NCBI RefSeq assembly: GCF_000383615.1
Contig: NZ_KB911598.1
Coordinates: 8,448 to 72,447, forward strand
Reading direction: 5' to 3'
Origin: Streptomyces canus 299MFChir4.1
Lineage (GTDB): Bacteria > Actinomycetota > Actinomycetes > Streptomycetales > Streptomycetaceae
DNA length: 64,000 bases
A model generated the notes under the pieces. It had not been told where the DNA came from and ran no database searches. It was given only the letters and a program-made list of their open reading frames with translations. Each line of letters begins with the position of its first letter. Positions within the stretch are counted from its first letter, which is position 1. Shown here piece by piece: positions 18,141-27,023 of this stretch. Both the position numbers and the translations under genes were made by a program.

Positions 18141-19595
18141 ATGACCACACGTCCCCCTGTATCCGCCCCCGAGCCGGTCACCACCACCAAGAGCGACCCC
18201 GATGGATCCGGCCTGCAGGCCGGCCTCAAGAACCGTCACCTGTCGATGATCGCGATCGGCGGTGTCATCGGCGCCGGGCTGTTCGTCGGTTCCGGATCCG
18301 GCATCGCCGCCGCCGGCCCCGGCATTCTCGTCTCCTACGCCCTCGTCGGCGTTCTCGTCGTCCTCGTCATGCGGATGCTCGGCGAGATGGCCGCGGCCAA
18401 TCCGACCTCCGGCTCCTTCTCCGCCTACGCCGACCGTGCGCTGGGCCGCTGGGCCGGCTTCACCATCGGCTGGCTGTACTGGTTCTTCTGGGTCGTGGTG
18501 CTCGCCGTGGAAGCGACCGCCGGGGCCAAGATCCTGGCCGGATGGATCCCGGCCGTCCCGCAATGGGGCTGGGCCCTCGTCGTCATGGTCGTCCTGACCG
18601 CCACCAACCTGGTCTCGGTCAGCTCCTACGGCGAGTTCGAGTTCTGGTTCGCGGGCATCAAGGTCGTCGCCATAGCCGCGTTCATCGTGGTCGGGGCGCT
18701 CGCCATCTTCGGCCTGCTGCCGGGCTCGGACCACCCGGCGTCCGGCTTCTCCAACCTGACCGCGCACGGCGGGTTCCTGCCGAACGGCCCCGGAGCGATT
18801 CTCACGGGTGTGCTGATGGTGGTCTTCTCCTTCATGGGCAGCGAGATCGTCACCCTGGCGGCCGGTGAGACCGCGAACCCGCGGGCCGCGGTCACCAAGG
18901 CCACCAACAGCGTGATCTGGCGGATCGCGGTGTTCTACCTGGGCTCGATCCTGATCGTGGTGTCACTGCTGCGCTGGGACGACCCGGCGATCCTCAAGGA
19001 CGGCTCGTACGTCGCCGCGCTGAGCTCCGTGGGCATCCCGCACGCCGCCCAGATCATGAACGCCATCGTGCTGACCTCCGTGCTGTCCTGCCTCAACTCC
19101 GGCCTGTACACCGCGTCCCGCATGGCCTTCTCGCTGGGCCGCCGCAGTGACGCACCGGCCGCCTTCGGCAGGACGACAGGCCGGGGAGTGCCGCAGTCGG
19201 CCATCCTGGCCTCGGTGGTCTTCGGCTTCGTCGCGGTCGCCTTCAACTACCTGTGGCCGGACACGGTCTTCCAGTTCCTGCTCAACTCGTCCGGCGCCAT
19301 CGCTCTGTTCGTCTGGCTGGTGATCTGCTTCTCGCAGCTGCGGATGCGCAAGATCATCCAGCGTGAGTCGCCGGAGAAGCTGGTCGTCAGGATGTGGCTG
19401 TACCCCTACCTGACCTGGGCCACCATCGCCCTGATCACGTTCGTACTGGGCTACATGCTGACCGACACCGCGGACGGCGGTGGCCGTGACCAAGTGGTCC
19501 TGTCCACCCTGGTGGCTCTGGCCGTGGTGGCCTTCGCGGTGGCCCGGGGACGGCTGGCACGGAAGGTCCGGCAGGAGGAGGTCATCCCTTCGTAG
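18141..19595 (+). CDS. Amino-acid permease of the GabP/AAT type
   Basis: A 484-residue APC permease of the amino-acid transporter subfamily. The signature GLKNRHLSMIAIGGVIGAGLFVGSG opens TM1, followed by MRMLGEMAAANPTSGSFSAYADRALG and GSEIVTLAAGETANPRAAVTKATNSVIWRIAVFYLGSI. Twelve hydrophobic segments are visible. The family carries GABA, proline, aromatic or branched amino acids by proton symport. A GABA-permease-like role is a guess from overall similarity. A strong hairpin follows the stop. Confidence 0.9.
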   Translation: MTTRPPVSAPEPVTTTKSDPDGSGLQAGLKNRHLSMIAIGGVIGAGLFVGSGSGIAAAGPGILVSYALVGVLVVLVMRMLGEMAAANPTSGSFSAYADRALGRWAGFTIGWLYWFFWVVVLAVEATAGAKILAGWIPAVPQWGWALVVMVVLTATNLVSVSSYGEFEFWFAGIKVVAIAAFIVVGALAIFGLLPGSDHPASGFSNLTAHGGFLPNGPGAILTGVLMVVFSFMGSEIVTLAAGETANPRAAVTKATNSVIWRIAVFYLGSILIVVSLLRWDDPAILKDGSYVAALSSVGIPHAAQIMNAIVLTSVLSCLNSGLYTASRMAFSLGRRSDAPAAFGRTTGRGVPQSAILASVVFGFVAVAFNYLWPDTVFQFLLNSSGAIALFVWLVICFSQLRMRKIIQRESPEKLVVRMWLYPYLTWATIALITFVLGYMLTDTADGGGRDQVVLSTLVALAVVAFAVARGRLARKVRQEEVIPS

Positions 19596-19620
19596 CAACC
19601 CCGGCCGATCCACGGCCGTC

Positions 19621-19670
19621 TCCCGCCCGCCGGTGACGCGGCTCTCCCGCCGTGTTACCGGCGGGCGGGA
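19621..19670 (+). terminator. Hairpin terminator after the permease
   Basis: Perfect 14-bp arms (19621-19634 with 19657-19670, starting TCCCGCCCGCCGGT) are separated by 22 bases. It lies 26 bases after the permease stop. There is no T-tract, which is common for Streptomyces terminators. Confidence 0.7.
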
Positions 19671-19853
19671 TGTCCTGCCCGAAACGCGGATCGATCTCCG
19701 GGAAGGCGAAGTCCTCGGTGGAACGCCCCGAGGAGACGATCTCCGCGTCCAGGCTGCCACTTTCGGCCCCCTCGCTGCGGAGTACGGGCGCTGCCCGCCC
19801 TCAGCGCACCGCAGGCCGAGTCGGCGATCGGAATCCGGTGCTCAGCTTGCCGT

Positions 19854-20469
19854 TCAAGGCTGGGCGGGCGTCAGTTCGTGCACCAGCCTCATGGCGTCAT
19901 CCAGAAGAGATGTCTCGCTCTCCCTCATGGACGGGTCGGCTGCCCGCCTCTTCCCGGCTTCCGTGAGATATCCGCAGTCGGTGTTCCCCGCGGCGACCGC
20001 GGGGTCGAGGTGGGTGAGCAACGAGGCGAGTACAGCGCGGGCCGGTGCCGCCAGGGCGGTGGTGTCGACGGCGACCTGCGCCAGGATCAGGGACGACATC
20101 CCCCAGTCCAGTCCGGGTGTGGGCCGGATCGGTGGAGGCCCGTGCCGGAACGGAGTGCGGGCGGTGCAGCAGGCCGGCGAGCGCCGATCCCGCTTCCTCG
20201 GCCGTGATCGTGCCCAGCAGCAACGCCTGCAGCATGGTCGGGCCGTGCAGCCGCTGCATCACCAGGTCGCTTCGCGGTGCCGTGCCCGGCCTGGCGCCCG
20301 CAGGGCCCCGGACCCGTGGCACGGGGTACCCGAGCTCCACGAGGTAGGCCAGCACGGCGGCCTCGGCGGTGGCGTCGCCGCCGTCCCGGTAGCGGCGAAG
20401 GACCCACTGGTCATCGATGGCGAACACGTCCGCGGTGCGGCCGGAACCCAGCAACTCACCCGTCTGCAT
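19854..20469 (-). pseudogene. Aminoglycoside-phosphotransferase-like kinase, catalytic loop deleted
   Basis: The N-terminal half reads MQTGELLGSGRTADVFAIDDQWVLRRYRDG to LLHRPHSVPARASTDPAHT, a clear APH/choline-kinase nucleotide lobe. The C-terminal half, DWGMSSLILAQVAVDTTALAAPARAVL to DDAMRLVHELTPAQP, is in another frame from about 20112 down. Between them the family should have about 40 residues with the Brenner motif (HxDxxxxN) and the following IDW metal motif. At the joint, TCCGGCCCACACCCGGAC leads straight into the GLDWG-like codons. The deletion removes the catalytic base and shifts the frame, so it cannot be active. Confidence 0.8.
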
Positions 20470-20583
20470 GCCCGGACCCTAGTCGTCGGCGAGGCCGCTT
20501 TCTCCCCTCTGCCAGGGCTCGCCCCACGTCGTCACGCGTTGTCGTGCGGCGGTCTTTAAAGGAAGGCTGCCGAACCGCCCGGG

Positions 20584-21480
20584 TCAGAGCGGCATCCCGT
20601 CATCGGAAAGGTTCAACGCGTCTGCGACACCGGACAGGGCGGCTCCCAGGGGGAGGCTGACGCGGGTGTGGGCGAGCTGGTCGCCTCGGGTGGGATCCCG
20701 GTTGATGATGAGGACCCGCTTGTCCGCCTGAGCCGCCTGGCGGACGAATCTGAGTCCGGACATCACCGTGAGCGAGGAACCCAGAACCAGCAGCGACGTC
20801 GCCGTACGGACCAACTGGCGGCAGTGCTCGATGCGCGCCGCGGGCACGGTCTCGCCGAAGAAGACCACGTCGGGCTTGAGGATGCCGCCGCAGTCCGCGC
20901 AGGGCAGCACGCGGAAGTCGGCGACCTGTTCGTCGGAGAGGTCGGCGTCACCGTCGGGGTTGATTTCAGCGGCCACCGGCTCGAAGGCGGCGTTGGCCTC
21001 CTCCAGTCGTACGGCGAGATCCCGGCGCGAGGTGAGGGCGTCGCAGGCCAGACACCGCACTCTCGCCAGACTCCCGTGCAGTTCCACGACGCCCTCGGCG
21101 CCGGCCGCCCGGTGCAGACCGTCGACGTTCTGGGTGATCGCGCCCGAGAGCAGACCGTGCCGGGCGAACGCGGCGACGGCCCGGTGCCCGGCGTTGGGAC
21201 GGGCGCGGCCGAAGGTACGCCACCCGAGATGGCTGCGTGCCCAGTACCTTCGCCGTGCCTGCGGGCTGGCGGTGAAGTCCTGGTAGGTCATCGGTGTGTG
21301 CCGACTCAGGCTTCCGCCCTCGCCTCGGTAGGCGGGGATGCCCGACTCCGTGGAGATGCCCGCCCCGGTCAGCACCAGCACACCACCGGCGCTCAGGGCG
21401 TCGACCACCGGCTGGAGGTCGGTGGTGCCCGGCGGCAGGTCCGGGGGAGGGGTCCAGTGAAGTGTGGGACGGGTCCGCAT
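20584..21480 (-). CDS. Sir2-family NAD-dependent protein deacylase
   Basis: A 298-residue sirtuin with all main motifs: GAGISTESGIPAYRG (NAD loop, about residues 38-52), TQNVDGLHRAAG (about 117-128), the catalytic His in ELHGSLARVRC, four zinc cysteines (CLACD and, after a spacer, CADCG), FFGETVPAA, LGSSLTVMSG and INRDPTRGDQLA. It acts in the cytoplasm on acyl-lysines using NAD. It is encoded alone, with the broken kinase downstream and a HAD gene upstream in the same direction. Confidence 0.93.
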   Translation of the reverse strand: MRTRPTLHWTPPPDLPPGTTDLQPVVDALSAGGVLVLTGAGISTESGIPAYRGEGGSLSRHTPMTYQDFTASPQARRRYWARSHLGWRTFGRARPNAGHRAVAAFARHGLLSGAITQNVDGLHRAAGAEGVVELHGSLARVRCLACDALTSRRDLAVRLEEANAAFEPVAAEINPDGDADLSDEQVADFRVLPCADCGGILKPDVVFFGETVPAARIEHCRQLVRTATSLLVLGSSLTVMSGLRFVRQAAQADKRVLIINRDPTRGDQLAHTRVSLPLGAALSGVADALNLSDDGMPL

Positions 21481-21528
21481 GCGTGCCAGGGTACGAAACC
21501 GGCGGCGGGCCGGGTGGGGCCGCCAGGG

Positions 21529-22176
21529 CTATGCAGAGTCCTGGTCGAGCAGGTAGCCGATGGCTTCGACGACGTCACCGACCGTGTGGCGCGGCGTCAC
21601 CAGTCCGTCGGGCCAGGGGCGGCCGGTGACCCAGATGGTGCGCAGTCCCGCATCGTGGCCGCCGACGATGTCGGTCTCGGGGTTGTCGCCGGTCATCCAG
21701 TCCCCGCGAGTGAGCTGCGTCCCGCATCGCGCGGCGGCGAGTTCGAAGAGTCGCGGGTCGGGTTTGCGGATGTCGACGTCGCCGGACGCGGCGATCCCGT
21801 CGATCAGATCGGAGAGACCGGTGGCCTGGATCTTGGCCCGCTGAATGTCGCTGGCGCCGTTCGTGGCGACACCGATGCTCCAGCCGGCCTCCTTGAGACG
21901 CTCCAGGCTGTTGAGGACGGCAGGACGGCAGTGCATGGAGGCCGCCATGCGGTCGATGTAGACCCGCCACAGGTGGTCGGCGCTCTCGCTGACGGGGAAG
22001 GCGGCGCGCAACCGGTCGAAGTCACCGCGCTCGCCGTGGTCGGCCAGCTCGGTCAGCAGCCACTGCTCGATCTCGGGGCCGTAGCCGTGGTCATGGCTCA
22101 GGGAGGTGATGGCATCGGCGAAGGCACCGGTGCGGTCGACCAGGGTGCCGTCCAGATCGAAGATCGCGAGTCTCAC
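21529..22176 (-). CDS. HAD-superfamily hydrolase
   Basis: A 215-residue haloacid-dehalogenase-type phosphatase. Motif I is FDLDGTLVDR at the very N-terminus, motif II is GVATNGASD, and the motif III/IV region reads KPDPRLFELAA with MTGDNPETDIVGGHDAGL. A helical cap domain lies between motifs I and II. GTG at 22176 places motif I eight residues in and has AAGG about 8 bases upstream; the longer frame to 22308 adds unlikely sequence. The substrate is unknown. The sirtuin follows after 48 bases. Confidence 0.88.
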   Translation of the reverse strand: MRLAIFDLDGTLVDRTGAFADAITSLSHDHGYGPEIEQWLLTELADHGERGDFDRLRAAFPVSESADHLWRVYIDRMAASMHCRPAVLNSLERLKEAGWSIGVATNGASDIQRAKIQATGLSDLIDGIAASGDVDIRKPDPRLFELAAARCGTQLTRGDWMTGDNPETDIVGGHDAGLRTIWVTGRPWPDGLVTPRHTVGDVVEAIGYLLDQDSA

Positions 22177-22364
22177 GATGACGGACCTTACTTGCCGTGG
22201 CGAGTGACCGGTATGGGCCTGTCCCGCTCCGACCGGTGTGCGGTGAGTTGGCCGGGGCCGGCTGGCAAGGGAGCGAACAACTCGTACCGCGGCAGGAGAT
22301 GACCGCACGGGACATCGGCCCTGGCGCCACCGAGGCCCGGGCCAGGCGCCTCGCCAGGCCGGCG

Positions 22365-23615
22365 TCAGACGTCCAGCGGAGCGGTGGCGCGGTCGCGGGT
22401 GTCGGCGGCGGGGGCGATCAGAACGGCGGAGGCGACGAACACCAGAACCGCGACCATGGCCGTACGCAGCCCGTAGTGATCCCCCAGGAAGCCGAGGGCC
22501 GGCGGCCCGACGAGGAAGGCGACGTAGCCGATGATCGCGACCAGGGAGACGCGCGCGGTCTGGTCGGGGCCCGAATCACCGGCCGCCGACAGGGCCACCG
22601 GGAAGCCGAGAGAGGCCCCGAGACCCCAGAAGAGAACGGAGGTCGCCGCGACGGCCACGTTGTCGGAGAAGATCACGAGGACAAGTCCGAGGGCACCGGA
22701 GAGGGCGCTCGCTCGCAGAACGGTGGCGCGCCCGAAACGGACGAGGAAGAACGTCCCGCAGAAGCGCCCCAGTGTCATCGCGGCGGCGAACCCGACGTAG
22801 ACGAGTGAGCCGGCCGCGGCGTCCAGGCCGTGGCCGTCCACCATGAGCAGGGGCAGCCAGTCGTTGGCCGCTCCTTCAGCCAGTGCCATGGCCAGCACGA
22901 TGGCGCCGATGAGGAGCAGTTTGCGGTCCCTCCAGACCTGCGGTCCCGGTTGCTTGGCCGGGCCGGAGGTCCGAAGCCGCGTACTGAGGCCGATGCCGGC
23001 CGGCAGGGCGCGCGAGGCGTGGATCAGCATCCCTGTGGCGGCGAGTGTGATCACGGCCAGGTGCCAGGGGACAGGGATCCCGGCGGCCGTGGCGGTCATT
23101 CCGGCGAGGCCGCCGACCACCGTGCCCAGGCTGAAACAGCCGTGCAGGGTGGGAAGAACCGGTGCCCCGGTGATGCGCTCGACGTCGGCGCCGTCCACGT
23201 TGACCGCTACTTCGCCCGACCCCATGCCCGCGCCGAAGAGGAAGAGCCCGGCTGTCACCAGGGGAGCGGACGAAGCGGCGCTGCCGGCGCCGATGACGAT
23301 CGTGGCCGAGACGATCAGGGAGGTGCCGAGAACGATCACGGGCCGGGTGCCGAGGCGTTCCACGAAGCGGCCGGAACACAGGATGCCGATCATGGATCCC
23401 ACGGAGAGGCCGAACAGGATCAGCCCCATCTCCGCGGTGGACACCTCCAGTTGGTCCCGCACGTCGGGGGTGCGCGTGACCCAGGAGGACATGGCGATAC
23501 CCGGGAGGAAGAAGAACAGGTACAGGGCTTGGCGGCGCCGACGCACGGCGGGGTCTGTCAAGAGGAGGCTCCGCGGGGCTCGGAAGAATGGGCGGGCAGG
23601 CGGCGGGCCCCGCAT
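22365..23615 (-). CDS. MFS transporter
   Basis: A 416-residue major-facilitator protein with 12 hydrophobic segments. It carries VGSMIGILCSGRFVERLGTRPV (the A-motif-like loop between TM2 and TM3) and a symmetrical loop in the second half. The closest pattern is the drug or sugar-efflux group of MFS proteins. The N-terminus is uncertain: 23615 is the longest start, while an initiator about 15-20 residues later is also possible. A perfect TATGTAC-N4-GTACATA operator sits just upstream, but no matching regulator gene remains beside it. Confidence 0.88.
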   Translation of the reverse strand: MRGPPPARPFFRAPRSLLLTDPAVRRRRQALYLFFFLPGIAMSSWVTRTPDVRDQLEVSTAEMGLILFGLSVGSMIGILCSGRFVERLGTRPVIVLGTSLIVSATIVIGAGSAASSAPLVTAGLFLFGAGMGSGEVAVNVDGADVERITGAPVLPTLHGCFSLGTVVGGLAGMTATAAGIPVPWHLAVITLAATGMLIHASRALPAGIGLSTRLRTSGPAKQPGPQVWRDRKLLLIGAIVLAMALAEGAANDWLPLLMVDGHGLDAAAGSLVYVGFAAAMTLGRFCGTFFLVRFGRATVLRASALSGALGLVLVIFSDNVAVAATSVLFWGLGASLGFPVALSAAGDSGPDQTARVSLVAIIGYVAFLVGPPALGFLGDHYGLRTAMVAVLVFVASAVLIAPAADTRDRATAPLDV

Positions 23616-23623
23616 CCATCGGG

Positions 23624-23641
23624 TATGTACAAATGTACATA
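23624..23641. promoter_or_regulatory. TetR-type operator before the MFS gene
   Basis: Perfect inverted repeat TATGTAC-AAAT-GTACATA, 9 bases before the assumed MFS start codon. Palindromes of this form are typical of TetR-family operators controlling efflux genes. No TetR gene lies within several kilobases here. Confidence 0.65.
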
Positions 23642-23969
23642 ATCGCCGGGCCTGGGAGAAGACGAGGAGGCGCCCTCAGACGATCTCAGGACTAACCGTG
23701 GCTCTCGACTCCTTGGCGCCCGGGCAACCTCCTCCGCCGCGTTCTCCGGCACCCCCGCAGCGCTGCTGCCGCACGTCGACGCCCGCTGGACCGCTCGGAC
23801 GCCCGGGGCTCGTCGCGGTACCGGCCAGGCTTCCTCCTCGGTCGGCTGGGGTGCCGCCGGTCCCGGGCGGGCCGAGCAGAGCCGTACCGCTCACGCGGCG
23901 GCAGGGCCCGATCCCCCGGCACGCCGACGATTCCGTACACCTACCCACCCCGGAGCTGCCGTGCGGACG
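23642..23969. other. Gene-free gap upstream of the MFS gene
   Basis: About 330 bases without a supportable gene. A regulator gene would be expected opposite the operator at 23624, but no HTH-like sequence could be read in any frame. Confidence 0.35.
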
Positions 23970-24900
23970 CTAGCCGTCCTGCTCGCGGCGGGCGGTGGCG
24001 AATCGGCGCTGGTCGGCGCCGGGGCTGATGGACAGCTCCCGCGCGTAGACGCGGCGCAGGCTCTCGTAGCTCGGGAAGCCGGCCATGGATGCCGCCTGCG
24101 TGGCGGTGTGCCGCTGGTCGAGGAGTGACTTGGCGATGCCGACGCGGATCGACTCGACGTAGTGGGCGGGGATGGTGCCGAGTTCTTCCCGGAACAGCCT
24201 GGTGAGGTGGCGTGTGCTGACGTTGAGTCGTCGGCGAGGGCGGCCAGGGAGTAGTCACCGGCGGGGTCCGCCGTGACCAGGTCGACGAACCCTGCGCAGG
24301 GCGGGCGACCGGGGGCGGCGAGCCTTGCGGGGGTGCGGAGAACTGCGACCGGCCGCCCGCTCGCGCAGGTAGACCACCAGGGAGAGCGGGCCACCTCCCG
24401 GCTGATGTCGGGGCCGTGGTCGGCTTCGACGAGTGCCAGGGCAAGGTCGATGACCGCGGTGACGCCCGCCGAGGTGTACATCGTGCCGTCGCGCACATGG
24501 ATGGCGCCGGGCTCGACGCGGGCCTTGGGGCGCGGGTGGCGAGTTCGCCGGCGATCTTCCAGTGCGTGGTCGCTCGTCTGCCGTCCGAAAGGCCCGTCGC
24601 GCCCAGGACGAAGGCGCCGGAGCACACGGACGCGACGCGGTCGGCACGGGCTGCCAGGTTCCCGGTCGCTTCGGTCAGGTCGCGTGTGACCGGGGTCCTG
24701 GGACAGACGTCCCCGCCAGGCACCGGGAGCGTGTCGGGGTCCGGGTGCGTGGCGGCACTGCCGTCGACGGCGATCCTCATGCCGATCGAGGAGGTGACGT
24801 CGCCACCCGTCGTCGGCAGACCCGGCCGAGGTGTTCGGGGAGGCGAACCTGTTCGGCGCCGTCGACCGGATCGCCCTGCCTCATGGGCCCACCCTGGGAT
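23970..24900 (-). pseudogene. GlxA-type (DJ-1/PfpI + AraC) regulator, multiply frameshifted
   Basis: Pieces of one protein are spread over three frames. IGMRIAVDGSAATHPDPDTL to VASVCSGAFVLGATGLSDGR is the amidase-like half. RVEPGAIHVRDGTMYTSAGV and IDLALALVEADHGPDISREV follow in a second frame. A later segment corresponding to the AraC HTH (STRHLTRLFREELG, then AGFPSYESLRRVYARELSISPGADQRRF) is shifted again and ends at 23970. The first part of the DJ-1 domain is missing or scrambled upstream of about 24800. At least three frame changes are needed. It is dead as a regulator, and no intact target is apparent. Confidence 0.75.
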
Positions 24901-24992
24901 GACCGGATTCGAGGGCTTCATGGCCGGACCGAGGCGGCCGCAGCTTGCGCCTCACGGCAGCGTGTCCCCGGGCGGACGATCATTCGTGTCGC

Positions 24993-25027
24993 TGAGGACT
25001 GAGGACTGAGGACTGAGGACTGAGGAC
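24993..25027. repeat. Five tandem TGAGGAC heptamers
   Basis: Five exact head-to-tail copies of the 7-mer TGAGGAC lie between the broken GlxA-type regulator and the phosphoesterase gene. A 7-base unit gives stops in some frames. It may be a slippage-prone microsatellite and a source of strain variation. Confidence 0.85.
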
Positions 25028-25123
25028 TCGTGACGGTGATCTCGACGGCGCTCGCAGGGAGTTGCCCGGCCGGTCGGCGCTCACGGGGACAGGCCATAGT
25101 CCACAGAGGCGGACTCGTCCTGG

Positions 25124-26341
25124 CTACCGAGACCGCTGATGCGGGGAGCGGAGCACGAGCAAGGTGATCTCGCTGGGGGCGAAGACGCGGAACGGCGGGC
25201 CCCAGAAGCCGGTGCCGCGGCTGGTGTAGAGGAGGGTGCGGGGGCCATGGTGACTGAGGCCGGCGAGGGCGGGCTGGTCGAGGCGGACGAGGTGGTGGAA
25301 GGGCCAGATCTGGCCGCCGTGGGTATGGCCGGAGAGCTGGAGGTCGATACCGGCGGCTGCCGCCCGGTCGACGAACTTGGGCTGGTGTGCCAGGAGAAGG
25401 ACGGGCAGGTCCGGGTCGGCGCCGCTCATGGCCCCGTCGAGGTGGGCGCGGTGGCCTGCCAGGCCGGAGGACTCGGCCGTGACGTCGTCGACGCCGGCGA
25501 CCACGAGGGTGTCGCCTCCGCGCTCGAGCAGGAGATGGCGGTTGCGCAGCGGCTCCCAGCCCAGTTCGTCCATCAGGTCGACCCAGCCCTGGGCCTCGCT
25601 GTAGTACTCGTGGTTGCCGGTGACGTACACACGGGCCCGAGTTGCCCGCACGGTGCCGAGTGGGGCGGCCTGGGCGCGGCGGCGTTCGGCCGTGCCGTCC
25701 GCGATGTCGCCGGTGTGGCAGACCAGGTCGGCTTCCAGGGCGTTCGCCGTCTCGCACACCCGTGCCGACCAGCGGACGCGATCGAGCGGGCCGTAGTGGG
25801 TGTCGGTGATGAGGACGACACGGAGACCGTCCAACCCGGCACCCAGTCGCGGGAGCTGCACGTCCAGTCGGCGCACGCGTGGCACGCGGCGGGCCTCAGC
25901 GTACCCCCAGACGAGCAGTAGCGCGGCTGCACCGAGGACAGCCCAGGTGACGATGCGGGCCCGGTCCTGACTCTCGCCGACGTCGGCCACGGTCAGGGCG
26001 AGCCGCAGGAAGACGCCGAGCAGAACGGACCAGGTGAACAGGACCCAGCTGGTGCCCAGCAGGGTGTCACCGATGATCGCCGCCCGGTCCTGCTGGCGCC
26101 GACCGTGGCCGCGCATCATCGCGAGCGGCATGCCGACGAGGCCGAGGGCGAACAGGGCGGTGCCGGCCGGCGTGACGGACAGCGGCCAGTGCTGGCCGCC
26201 GTACAGGAGCACCCAGCAGGGCACGGTCCACAGCAGGACGGGGGCGATCAGGGGGAGGTAGCGCAGCAGGCGGTTCAGTCGGCTCTGCCGCGGTGCTCGC
26301 GCTTCACCCTCGGCGGGCCGGGTGTTGCTGGTGTCGGTCAC
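25124..26341 (-). CDS. Membrane-anchored metallophosphoesterase (YkuE/YaeI-like)
   Basis: A 405-residue protein. The N-terminal third has four or five transmembrane segments (residues about 25-160), followed by a calcineurin-like phosphoesterase domain. Its metal motifs are visible: ITDTHYGPL, HTGDIADG, VTGNHEYYS, LLAHQP and LSGHTHGGQIWPFH. GTG at 26341 has AGGGAGGA about 5 bases upstream and is preferred over the longer frame. The layout matches the YkuE/YaeI group, some members of which act on UDP-diacylglucosamine-like lipids. The substrate here is unknown. Confidence 0.9.
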   Translation of the reverse strand: MTDTSNTRPAEGEARAPRQSRLNRLLRYLPLIAPVLLWTVPCWVLLYGGQHWPLSVTPAGTALFALGLVGMPLAMMRGHGRRQQDRAAIIGDTLLGTSWVLFTWSVLLGVFLRLALTVADVGESQDRARIVTWAVLGAAALLLVWGYAEARRVPRVRRLDVQLPRLGAGLDGLRVVLITDTHYGPLDRVRWSARVCETANALEADLVCHTGDIADGTAERRRAQAAPLGTVRATRARVYVTGNHEYYSEAQGWVDLMDELGWEPLRNRHLLLERGGDTLVVAGVDDVTAESSGLAGHRAHLDGAMSGADPDLPVLLLAHQPKFVDRAAAAGIDLQLSGHTHGGQIWPFHHLVRLDQPALAGLSHHGPRTLLYTSRGTGFWGPPFRVFAPSEITLLVLRSPHQRSR

Positions 26342-26667
26342 GCTTGTCCTCCCTGACCGGGCTGCCGTCTCGCGCACTGTATCCGGTCGTCCTCGGGCCG
26401 GCCGGACTGGCGTTCATGGGGGGCGGACCCTTGGCGCGAAGGGCCCTGTGCGGGACGGCAGGACTTCACCGTAGACCCCTTCCTGGACACCTTCCTCGGC
26501 GTGAGTCGTCACCAGGGCGCTTTCTGGGGGGCGCGGTGTTCATGCCGGCCCCACATCTACGGGTTGACCAGCGGGTGCGCCTTGCGGCATCCGGCGCCGA
26601 CGTTCGGCACATGATCCGCAACGCCGCCTCCTTCCGTGCGAAAAGGAGGCTGCACGGGCTGTCTGAG

Positions 26668-26934
26668 GTGCAGGGCACTCCGCTCGCCGTCGCGGTGGTC
26701 CCTGCGAAGGCTCAGGTCGGTTTGACGTTTAAGGCATCGATCCGCGGCATACCCGCCGTCCGTTCCAGGCGAGGACCGCGTCGGCGCCGCCCGCTCAGCC
26801 TCCGCGCTGACAAGGGTTACTTCTCCGCCGCGCACCTGGCCTGGCTCCGAGAACGCGGAACGATCCCGCACGACGCTCGCCCCGGAGTTGAAACCAGAGT
26901 GTCTGGGCCTTCCCGTCCCTCTGACCTGCGATGA
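26668..26934 (+). mobile_element. IS5-like transposase remnant
   Basis: The translation GTPLAVAVVPAKAQVGLTFK, IRGIPAVRSRRGPRRRRPL and RADKGYFSAAHLAWLRERGT is typical of the C-terminal half of IS5-family transposases: the DKGY turn of the DDE domain is kept. The upstream DDE part, both ends and any target duplication are not recognisable, so this is a scar. The rest of 26342-27023 holds no gene. Confidence 0.7.
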
Positions 26935-26957
26935 GAAGCGCTCAAGACTGAGGTCGG

Positions 26958-26988
26958 GCAGCGGGAGACCGTCGTGGTCTCCCGCTGC
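26958..26988. terminator. Hairpin terminator downstream of the MerR gene
   Basis: Perfect 13-bp arms (26958-26970 with 26976-26988) enclose a 5-base loop GTCGT. It lies 36 bases after the stop of the minus-strand MerR gene and next to the end of the transposase remnant. Confidence 0.8.
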
Positions 26989-27023
26989 TCAAGGTGATCA
27001 ACCGTCGTGCTGGGCGCGATCGA

